Assembly: GCA_002633005.1 (NCBI GenBank) | Contig: NMRA01000143.1 | Location: 649,206 to 713,205 of the forward strand | Origin: Phoronis australis | Lineage: Eukaryota; Phoronida; Phoronidae | Length of the DNA stretch: 64,000 nt | Direction of reading: 5' to 3' | Shown here: piece after piece, positions 28,901 to 40,900 of the stretch | Numbering within the stretch: position 1 is the first letter of the stretch | Layout: every line of letters starts with the position of its first letter | Program-made: the position numbers and the translations under genes | Notes under the pieces: generated by a model | Seen by the model: only the letters and a program-made list of their open reading frames with translations | Told to the model about the DNA's origin: nothing | The model's database searches: none

Positions 28901-31900
28901 ATATTGCCCTCAGATCATAATTAACACTTAGATCAGTGCTCATCTTTAGACGAGGCGCCAGTGGCTCTTTTACAAACCTGTTGACAAAACGCGAGGTGCT
29001 GTGAAACTTGTTGAGTTTCTAATGAAGTCACAGGCTTTGAAGTTGTGTCAAAACCTTGGCTTGTACATGCCATATTTTGAATCTTTTTGGTAGAAACTTC
29101 GGTGGAGTTACCGTCCCAATAACTCTCTGAGCCAAGTAGATGATTGATTACTGCAGCTATTTCCTCTTCTCTGCCACCTGTTGGTCACTTATGAAAGCTC
29201 TTGAGTACCAACTAGTGTTTCCGCCTAGTGTTCAAACCCAGAATCAGTCCATTGCATAAATGACGTCACTAATTGCTTTTGGCTCATGAAGGGACAGTCT
29301 GCAAATTTCAATGTAATGGAATTCAGTCTTCAGCAGTGATGATTTGACTCTTCTTACCAAAGCTGGAAATTACAAGGTCTGAGTGAGGTATGAGTTGAGG
29401 CGATCATCAGATTCAAAAACGACCCCTTTTTAAATGAAAACCACGTAATGCATGTGAGTTAGTTTTCAAGAGGAACCTTCTTTGTACGTTTTGTTTTATT
29501 GTTAACACTTTATGGTAATAACAGGATCATTCTGTGAGTACAAGGGAAAGAAATACACTACCGGTGCCACCTGGGATGATGGTTGCCAGTACTCGTGTAC
29601 TTGTGAGAATGAGGACACTGGACTTTGGAAGTGTACAGAGAAGTGAGTGTTGATGCTTTGGTTTGCTTAGGTGTGCATTGAAGTGTGTCTTATTGAAGCG
29701 TGTCTTATTGAAGCGTGTCTTACTGAAGCATATCTTATAGAAGCGTGTCTAATTGAAGCGTGTCTTATTGAAGCATATCTTATAGAAGCGTGTCTTATTG
29801 AAGCGTGTCTTATTGAAGCATGTCTTATTGAAGCGTGTCTTATTGAAGCTGCCATTTTATTACAACAGTGGTCTTAACCAAAGGTTTTAAAATTTGGACA
29901 TCTGTCTATTGTCTATCAATTTGCAGTGCTGCAAAATTAGGTGATTGTTTGATTATTGGATAATTGATTGATAATTTGATTGGTTAATTCAGGTGCCCTG
30001 TATGGCNAACACCCAAGCCAAGTGAGTACAATAGATCAGACTCCACTTGGGACTTGCAAACTGTTCATGTTGCTGAAATTACTATTAACATCTCTGGAGT
30101 TATCCTATTGTGTATGTACACCTGGCTACAAACTCTTTTGAGTTCTTAGTAAGCTTCTCTGAGCTATAAAAATTAAAGTTGACAATTTTTGCTATCATTA
30201 GTTTTACCTAGTGATGGCATTTCAGATATCTCTTGTTTAGTTTCAACTCCAGATGGCAGCGGTCTCCATATTGAGATATTGGACTAGTACATTGTTGAGC
30301 ATTGGTGCTGTCTTTTGTCCCACATCACGGCTAGAGCGCCTCTTAAAACCACTGGCAATGAATACATTAAGGTTACTTATAATTAAGACATCCGCCATGA
30401 TAGTAGAAAAAACAGTCAACCATTCAAATCCACTTGGCATTGTTTTTTGACTAAACTTTGCCCTATTTTTCGGGGAATAAAGATCTTGAACTAAATTTTC
30501 ACAAGAAATTCAATTTCAATACCCAAACAGTTAAAAATGGCTAATTTCAGTAATAAATTGCAATTTATTTTGAGTGTTTTATTGTTCTTAAGTCTTCGCT
30601 ATGCAATATTTTCCCTCTGATCAAAATTAACACTTAGATCAGTGCTCATCTTTAGACGAGGCGCCAGTGGCTCTTTTACAAACCTGTTGACAAAACGCAA
30701 GGTGCTGTGAAACGTGTTGAGTTTCTAATGAGGTCACGGGCTTTGAAGTTGTGTCAAAACCTCGGCTTTTACAATCATGCCATATTTTGAATCTTTTTGG
30801 TAGAAACTTATAAATTCGGTGGAGTTACCGTCCCAATAGCTCTCTGAGCCAAGTGGCTGATTGGTAATTGCAGCTATTTCCTCTTCTCTGCTACCTGTTG
30901 GTCACTTATAATGCTCCTGAGCACCAACTAGTGTTTCCGTCTAGTGTTCAAACCCAGAATCAGTCTATTGCATAATGACAGCACTAATTGCTTTTGGCCC
31001 ATTAAGGGACAGTCTACAAATTTCAATGTGATGGAATTCAGTCTTCAGCTGTGATGATTTGACTCTTCTTATCAAAGCTGGAAATTACAAGGTCTGTGTG
31101 AGGTATGAGTTGAGGCGATCATCAGATTCAAACATGACCCCTTTTTAAATGAAAACCACGTAATGCATGTGAGTTAGTTTTCAAGAGGAACCTTCTTTGT
31201 ACGTTTTGTTTTATTGTTAACACTTAATGGTAATAACAGGATCATTCTGTGAGTACAAGGGAAAGAAATACACTACCGGTGCCACCTGGGATGATAATTG
31301 CCAGTACTCGTGTACTTGTGAGAATGAGGACACTGGACTTTGGAAGTGTACAGAGAAGTGAGTGTTGTTGCTTAGGTTTGCTTAGATGTGCATTGAAATG
31401 TGTCTTATAGAAGCGTGTCTTATTGAAGTGTGTCTTATTGAAGCGTGTCTTATTGAAGCATGTCTAATTATTGAAGTGTGTCTTATTGAAGCTGACATTT
31501 TATTACAACAGTGGTCTTAACGAAAGGTTTTAAAATTTGGACATCTGTCTATTGTCTATCAATTTGCAGTGCTGCAAAATTAGGTGATTGTTTGATTATT
31601 GGACAATTGATTGATAATTTGATTGGTTAATTCAGGTGCCCTGTATGGCAGACCTTGCCGAAGGAGTGCATAATGAACCCGCCATTGCCTAATAACTGCT
31701 GCCCATACCCTGTCTGTCGTGGTGGCAAACACACTATAATTTACCCCACAGGTAAGGAGGTCATTATTTATCGTTGCAAAAATCCTAACCATTAATTGTC
31801 TCATGCTGCTACACCATAGAACTGAGGAATAAATTGGAGTTTGTTTTTAAGCCAATGTGTGTCCCAGTATAGGGTTGTTGATGACAAAATGGACCCCTGT

Positions 31901-34900
31901 TTTCAAGTCATACGAAATTTGTGACCACAGGATGTAAACATCTTTACAATTTCTTTCATAGATTCCTGTTACTGAATCTTGTTAATAAGTTTTTCACTAA
32001 AGAAGTGGCATTTTTGAGTGGTTATACTTGGCGAGAATATTTTGAACGCGATTGAAAGCAATATTCATGCATGCCAGCTGTTGACGCAGGGCTTGGCACT
32101 TAATAGCACAATGTCAACTGCCAAATGAAATCTGGCAAATTCTCAGATCGCCAAATTGGAGCTGAGGTCGCCAAACACCATTGCCCCGAGCCAAAATTGC
32201 AAGCCACCTTATTTTAAGTGAAAAGCCTGTGAAATCAGCAAGTGTCCTCCGGTCAGCATGCTCATTGATGACCAGTTTTCCCTTTTTTGGCCCAATATCT
32301 CTTGTGTAAACCCACTTCCTGGGCAGACAAAAACTTTTGGACTCTTTCGATTTTTGCCAAACGATTCCGTCTTCTGTCTGTTAACTTTCTGTAGTATTCA
32401 GAGTGCGTGCTGGATTTTGGCAAGGCGATTTTATTGCATTTTCATCAGGTCACCAAACAAAATCTGAGATCGAATTGACAATGTGCAGGCCACCAAATTA
32501 TGCCTGTTACACAATATTTAAATTCTGAAATTCAATAGTGTTCTACTATCATGGCGATTCTTCATTTTATACACAACAAGTCTGTGCCAAAACTGCCATC
32601 CGATGATTCATTTTTGAATAATTAATGTAAGTCTCTATAATATACTCAACGTTTACTTGATAACCGTGATATGTCATCTATACATTATGCACCTTGTTAA
32701 TAGTTTGTTTTATATTGTTGAGAAATTTGACAAAAGTCTTGTTATGTACTGAATAGGTGTATTACTTGCTGGTCATGCTTTGTTTGCAGGCACCAAACCT
32801 GAGACTGGTGTGAGTACGGGTACACCAGGTGGCATTAGTGTGCCTGGTACTGGTAAGGTAATCACAGGTATTGGAAGTGTGACCAACAGACCTCAGGTGA
32901 TCACAGCCACCACCAAAACACCTGTGCAGAGTGAGTTGGAAGTCAATAAGTGTGAAGGCTACATTTTTGAAAATGGATTTTAACACAGATATTCATCAAA
33001 ACTAATGCCCAGTTCACATGTGTTTTTGCTGGCCCTCCAGCAGCAAAGACGCCTGTAATTTGTGACTGGTTGCAAAGGTCACTTTTGCTTTCACTTTGCT
33101 GGAGCTTTGAGTTGAACTTCTAATTTAATGGTAAATGCATCTTTATGTTTTACATTTATTTTGCATTTTGGTAGGGCACCAGTAAAATGGCGACCATAGT
33201 TAAACGCACTGACCTTGAAAAAAATCTAGTTATTGAAGCAGCAATAATATAGCATTCCGTCAAATAAGCTAAGTTTAGATTTAGACCAGTTTGTAGACTA
33301 ATTAGTGTCGTAAAGTTGGTCTTAACTTGCTCCTCACTGAGATGAGAAGTGATTCAGAGAACTTGTTTTGATGTATGTTGAGCACTACACGGGCTTTCCT
33401 TTTCAGCAAGCTACTGTGTTTATAAGGGTACCAACTATGGTCAGGGCGCCACCTGGGTTGATGGATGTCAGTACACGTGTACCTGCGAGAATGCCAGGAC
33501 TGGGCTGTGGAAGTGTACAGAGATGTAGGTGTCCTAACAGTTGACATACTTTGGGTGTTACCATAGAAAATAGTACATGGACCGCCAACTTTGTATATTT
33601 ACAATGGATGAAATCTGTGATCTTACGCAGAAGTCGTGGCATCATTATTCACTTGCGACACTTGGCAGATATAGCACGCATTACTTCCAGCAAGTAGGTG
33701 GTCTACTTTTCATGATCATTTCGTCGGGAATTGGATTGGTGATTTGCCCAACTCACATCCGTGTTTAAATAAATTGAATGCTCGTATAACATTATCTTCT
33801 TATAGTAAATAAAGCTCAATTATATTAATACTCCAGAAGTATAACCGTCAGGCCTAATCAAAAACCAATCTCGCACTACAACAACGGTTTACTTGACGTT
33901 TCATTTTGAGCTCGAATGCACGCCGATGCCACTCAAAATTTCTTGACTCTACTGTTGGAAAACCTTGAACAATGTTTCAATGCTGAAATTGTTATTTTTT
34001 CGTTGTACTAGACAGTAAAGTAGGTGAAAGAATTTCCCGTCACAATACACTCACCGGAAGCTGAGCTTGCTATGTTTAGAGGTGGTGGCTTTTCTAGTAT
34101 ATTTCGCAAAAAATGTCGGAAGTTGGGAATCTGTTGTCTATAATCCATGGTGTGACAGAGTGTCTGGTGTACAATCATGTGTACATCAGTTCATACCGTG
34201 TCTGTGCTAACATTTGGAATGGCATTTGGTATTGTTGATATAAAAAACATCTACAATACAACTGTAGTTATAGACTGTCATGATTATCACATGGGATAGT
34301 GTTAATGTGTATTTGTGTTTTGTCAAGTAACTTATTTTTAGAAGCTCCAGCGTATCTCTATGTGCAGTGTTCCAGAACCTTCCAGCAGCATGTAAAATGA
34401 AGGTCTTCTTATACATAGCAGTGCTTTTTACAATGTATCTACTGCAAAATTAGAAACTCCAAGGTTCCTTGATTGCTCAGTATCCCAGAACCTCCCATCA
34501 GCATGCAAGATGGCGCCCTCTGTATCGGAGATGGTGTTGTCTGTTTTACATCGACAGTGGATCATTACATGCTTTTATTCTTTCCTAGGTGCCCAGTGTT
34601 CCAGAACCTTCCATCAGCATGTAAGATGAGTCCTCCATTACCTGGAAAGTGCTGCTCGTACCCGTCATGTCCGGATGGCTACACAATTATCTACCCTAAA
34701 GGTGAAACGCTATTTATGCTCTGATATTTGATTATTTTAGTTCTGTTTGTAATTTTGAAAATATTGAACTCCTTTCGCGCATTTGGTTCCATTAATGTCC
34801 TAAGCAAAGTGAGGAATAAATTTCTGGTCTTGCAACCAGTTCCATTATTGTGTTGGGACACATTAATTTGTAGTTTTCTTTGATTGTACAGTAGTAAATC

Positions 34901-37900
34901 CTCAGTTGCTCTTACATTACGTACCATTCTCCTGAATTGTAAAAATCAAGAAATTTCCAGTATCACGATCTCATCTAGAATCACACTTGAGTAAACTTGT
35001 CAAGCACACCTTTTGTGTTGGTACACAATACTGTGGTTAAGCTGGTCAGAGCTTACAGTCACACAAAGGAATCGACAGGTGAAAGTTTTATAGTTAACTC
35101 TTAATTTCTGTGGAAGTCAACTGTTTTTCTCCATTCAAAGTTTTTTGGTGAAAGTATTTCATACAAAGCACATTTGCTTCATGACATTGTTGAAAGTTGT
35201 TTACAAATATGGGTTAGCATCAGGCAGGTTGTTTACACATAATTGTTGGATTACGTGAGTTTATCAGATGAAAGTAGGCATTAAGAGAACTGTGTAAACA
35301 TTGGTTTGCCACTGATAACTACACAACTGTATCCCAACTGGATGACCAATCAATCAGGATACTCGTTCCACTAAGCGGGTGCGTTGCGCAGACCTTATTT
35401 TTGGTTTTGTGAACTGCCTTAAACTTGTTTTGATGTGATGCTGCACAGATTTTCGACCTATAAAGGTTTGTTCATCAGTGATCTCACTTTAAATGTTGAT
35501 GACCGACTATTCTACAGGAACTAAGCCTGAGACAGGAGTCAGCACAGGTACACCAGGTGGCATTGTGGTTCCAGGAACCGGCACCGCAATCACCGGCACC
35601 GGCTCAGTCACTAACAAACCAATAACGGTGACTGTGGCGCCATCTCTTGTCACTAGTGAGTACCTCTGCTTTCATGACTACTGGGCAATGCTGATTTTGA
35701 AGAAATATCTCAACAATCTTGTCTTATTGTTTAGAAAAGTAGAGAATTCGTAGTTGAGATATAGTTGTTTAAAATGTTATTGAAAATGCTGTAAGTTTAA
35801 AAAATTTAGAAATTTAATGCAAAACGCTCATTCAACTTGAGACTGAATTCAGCTCCAAAATGGAGGTTTCCAGTTTGCCACTTGTCACTCCAAGTTGGAA
35901 GCCATTTTGGCTGACATCTCAAACTTCTTCATTTTGTATCAAACAACAAACAAATTCTGATAAAAACCATAATCATAGACTGTCGAACTTGGCAAACCTA
36001 TTTTGTACGGTCAGTATTGTCAGTATTGTCAGTATTGTCAGTATTGTCAGTACTGTCAGTACTGTCAGTATTGTCAGTACTGTCAGTATTGTCAGTATTG
36101 TCAGTATCACTGAAACCTTGCACTTCTTCACGATAACTGCTTGAGCACTAAATTTTTAAAGTAATCGACATGTTTTTCTCCACTCTTTTTAAATGAAAAA
36201 ATAGGTTATATCAGAAAATGCCTTTAGTTTACTGATTACTATAATTTCAGAGTACTGTGTATACAAGGGCAAAAATTATGGTCAGGGCTCTACGTGGGAT
36301 GATGGTTGTCAGTACACGTGTTCTTGTGAGAATGCCAACACGGGACAGTGGAAGTGTGTTGAGAAGTGAGTTGGCCAGTTCACCGTGTGCTTTTATTGTA
36401 GAAGCCATGTATGGTATAATGTGGCTGACGTGTTGTTGTGCGGTTGTCTGTCTGATCGATTGTCTATCTGTCAAATTGATATCACAGTGCATGGAAGTCA
36501 CTTCTCAATTTGCCCCACCCCCTAGGCCAGGATGGGTGGGGTTTTCAATTGGTATTTTTGGGGGAAGAGCATTTCTGGATGGCAACTAAAGAAACATGAT
36601 TTCAATGAAACTTAACAGTGCGCCAGCACATTTCATTTTTAGGCAGATTCGATCATGGCAACACCCTCTTATGCCCACTTTTGTCTCGACGAGGGTTTTT
36701 CAGTTATCTCGGGAAAGAGCAATTCTCAAAGTGACATCTTAAGAACCATTTGACAAATTTCAAAGAAACTTGAGTCCAAAGATTTTCGGCTGGTTGTGAC
36801 TTGCAGAGCCCCCTACTAACCATTGTGGTCAAAAAGTAACTTGTCCAGTACTTTAGAGAAGATCATTTTTGGATGATACCTTTAGAACCAATTGATAGAT
36901 TTCATTGAAACTTGACACAGAGGCTTTTGACGACAATGCACCAGCACCAGTCGATTTTCCGTCTTGGGTGAAATATTGAATCTTGTAAAACACGAGTCAT
37001 AACCAGATAGGTTACATAAGGTGTCAATCAAATCATTCGCAGAAGGTCATATCAAGTACACGTTGTCTGTTTGCAGGTTCATGTTATTGTTTGTTAGCCA
37101 TGTATTTTGCACAGTGTTCTGGAGGAGTCGCATTTAAAGCTAACACAAGTTTTAACTTTACTATATCTTGGCCAATTTCGTTGTATTAAAATGAATTCCT
37201 GATATTTTCTTGCGTATTAGACAGATTGACCCAATGGTAAAACAAAAATAAGTAGAAACGTTTCAATAAAGTCTGGCAAGGTTAGTTTGTAAAACGATCC
37301 AACCAGTCAGGAAGAGGAAGTCTGCGCTCTGTGAGATGCTTTCTCCACTTTCATAACAGAAAACTTCTAGGAAAAGTTGAGATGTGTGTGAGATGAAAAT
37401 GACTGGAGTAGCCACGCCCATTGGGTTGGTTTTCAAATTTGCCATGTTTGTGTAATAAGTGGACTTAACTAGCAGTGGTCACCATTTTTTTCCAGTTGTC
37501 CAGTTGTCTGCTCAGTATCTCAATATTCCTGCTTGTATTTTGAGGATATTTGGAGCAAGGGTTTAGGGCATCATAAAGGCAGTGTGTACCACTTTTCATT
37601 ATTCCCTGTCCATGGTGTAGGAGTGTGGGGCTTCTCAGCATTTTTGGTGAAGAGCATTTCCGGATGATGTCTAGAGAACTGAATGTCATTTTTCTATGAA
37701 ACTTGACATAATATGTAATGGGCTTTTGGGTACTCCGTTTGATCCCACCAGCACTTCCTTGTGGCTATTTTGGTCTCAACAAGCTGCTGTTTAAGAAATT
37801 TAGAGGAGGGGAGTGTTTCTGGGTGATATCTAAAGAACCGATTGTCAAACTTTAATCATGAAACTTTACACAGAGGTATATGACAGCAATATGCCACTTT

Positions 37901-40900
37901 GCTTATGGGTTGATGTAACTACCCCAGCACCTCTAGTAATGTTCCATTTTGTAGATAATGGCAGCTACGAGTTTTAACTACAAATAATGTGCCCGCCCCC
38001 TTATGTCATCTAATTAAACCTAACGTACTTGTTAATCCAGTTTTCAAAAAGTGAAAATTAATTCGTTCTTGACCAGTGAAAAATGCAATCTTTTCAACAG
38101 GTGCCCCAAGTGGACGAGCCTTCCCGCAGGCTGCTCTCTGGCACCTCCGTCTCTGGGCAACTGTTGTGCTTACCCTAAATGTGGTGATGGCTATACAATC
38201 ATCTGGCCAACAGGTATAGGATTGTATGACTTGTCCAATTGCAAATTAAAGTTTGAGTATCATGCAGCAAAACTTTACTTAAGTATTAGAAACTAGGTTA
38301 CAAAGTGCCGTTTATTTGTTACTCATGTAACTGGTTAATGACTTTAAAACTACCCCCATCCAGGTACCAAGCCAGAAACGGGCGTGTCCACAGGTAAACC
38401 AGGTGGTATCCATGTAACAGGAACAGGCACCGCAGTCACAGGTGTGGGCAGTGTCACCAACAAACCTATCACGATCACCGTGCCTCCGATCACCATGGGT
38501 CAGTCACATTGTGTAACGTTACGCTTAATAATTTGATGCGTAATTGTTCATATTTTGTTTAATAAGGTTTTGATTTTTGTCATGGCTTTAGAAAAAGATT
38601 TGAGCCTGTTTTGCTGAAATGCCAGTTGTTCTTGCTTAGGGTATAAACTTCAAATTCTTTCCTTAAAATAGCATGTCCCACAGTAAGGCAAAGTACAGTC
38701 TGGCTCTTTCCAATCAATGGCTTGACCCACTGATAGTTTATTTTTTAATACATTAACCGTTCTGGCCAATTGTGTGCCCCATAGATAGTCTACTTGAATA
38801 AATTGTTTCTGGCCAATGACATACTCCGCAGTGATGTAATTTGAATATGATGTATTCTGTAGCCAATGGTTGCACATACAAAGGTACCTCATACAAAGAA
38901 GGGCAGACTTGGGATGATGGATGTACCTATTCCTGTGTCTGTGAGGACGGCAAGACTGGACAATGGAAGTGCAAGGCTAAGTAAGAGTTGTTGTTTTCTT
39001 TAATTTTAGTCTAGTCTCAGACTGTTAAATTAAGTATCAAAATTTTAAGGTCATGTCTGAGGCTTCATACAAATCAAATATTAATAAATAGAGGTTATTG
39101 GTGTCCTTTCATTCTAATTGCTTCTGATCTCACAAAGTAACATATGATTTCACTTTTTCCAGGTGCCCTTCATGGAATAATCTGCCATCAGCGTGCAGTC
39201 TCAGTCCGCCTTTGTCTGGCAATTGCTGCAGCTATCCCAAGTGTCCTAGCGGATACACAATCATCTATCCTAATGGTCAGTTATCATAGAGAACTTTTGA
39301 TAAATATCTTGTCTTACTTTTTATTTATACCACAATATTAGCGTCAAATGGCAAATACAAGTTACCGTGTAGTAACCCATTTAGTTATCTCACTAGTGAA
39401 ATAACATTTTGGTGGTAACCCAAGGGCGGTTTCGAACTCGGGCCTCAAGAGTTTGGAGTCGCCGACTTTACTAGACTACACCACTCAGTGGCTGACGTCA
39501 TCGAACGTGAAAATAGAATACTTAAATGAGCACGCGCAACAATCGCATGTTCAGCAATGGGCATTGTGCCGACATTTATACGCTGTGAAAAATAAGACGC
39601 ACAATTTCCACAAAAAGTATATTTTAATTCAGTGAAGGATTTTCTCGCGTGTTCTCTCATTTGTAAATCACCGATCTCCAATTTGAATGCGGGTATCGTG
39701 TCATCGGGATCCTTTGTCTTGAGCATTATACTCAGTTACTACTGGTAACCTTTAGCAGACGATATTTTCCCGGTCGAGGCTTAGCGTGATAAAATATGTA
39801 GTAAGCTACATGACTTCGCCATGTAATACTCTATATATATATTTGGCAATTTGTGCTATATTCAGTTTTACCATCTTGCCATAAACATTCCACTAAACGA
39901 GATGATGTCAAACCCCACTGATCAGGGAAAACTGTGGGGTTTGGCCGATTGAACTGGAGCGTAATTTATCCAGCTTGGCTGTGTTGCGCTCAGGTCACGA
40001 TTAAAGGGATCCTGTCTAGCTGCTCTATTCATCGAGTCATCAGCAATGGTAACTGGATTCGCTCATGCGGAGACGATCAGCTGATTACAATCTAGCCTAG
40101 ATGACCGTACTTCTTATGCAGAGCGTTTTACGTAGTTTTGAGTGTAATATTTGAAGAGGAGACAAAAAAATGTTGGTACAACTTTGAATTTTTCAAATCG
40201 GCCCAGAATAAGAGATTTTGCAACACAGCAACACTCACGATTACTTTCATTCGGCACGCACTAATACAAAAATATAGGACCCAAGTTATTTAGATTTTGG
40301 AACACATGCATTGCAATATTCAAAATACGTGTATTATAGCTCTTACAACCTGTAAAACAACGTTGTTATTTTCATTGTTCTCATTCTTTGTCATCCGTCA
40401 AATCGGAAATTTCCGAGATGTGATCTGCGGCATGCGCGTATGAATACAAAACGCGTGATTGTTATGTTCCTGAAGTACGAACATTAAGAAACTTTAGCAT
40501 GCCGTTATTAGTGACAGGGACACGATAAAACGCATTTCGATTTTGACAATAGTCTTGATACAGCGAGCTGCGCTGACCACTGCATCAGTGTCTCCGTTAG
40601 ACCCAGAAATTTCACACAGCCCGGGTAGTTCAGCTCGTCACCTTGTCCCTAACATGTAAATCGAGCCTAGGTCGGACTATTAATGTTTTACTCCATGGTA
40701 GAGCTAACGACTGTTGGCCTGTGCACGCAAAATCTGTGAGTTAACCGGCACTCACTTACACGTTGCAGCCGTTTAAGTGAATAACAATCAAATAAATGCC
40801 ATTTTCTTGCATAATCCTCCGCCTTTTGTTACAAAAAAGTCTGTCGTCGATGACCCGCTCGCGCACTCACTCTCATACGCAGATGAACTTCAAAACAAAT

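Noticed and set aside
29667..29877. IEACL-type and SIRHA-type repeat open frames
   Set aside because: Translation of the 15-bp minisatellite on both strands; its length differs between the duplicated copies.
29993..30021. 29-nt exon across the n with intact splice sites and phase
   Set aside because: It joins the start of exon 31 to the end of exon 29 at the contig junction, so it is best explained as an assembly chimera.
39414..39493. Functional tRNA gene on the minus strand
   Set aside because: A and B boxes are present, but the anticodon and acceptor stems do not pair well; a SINE head fits better.
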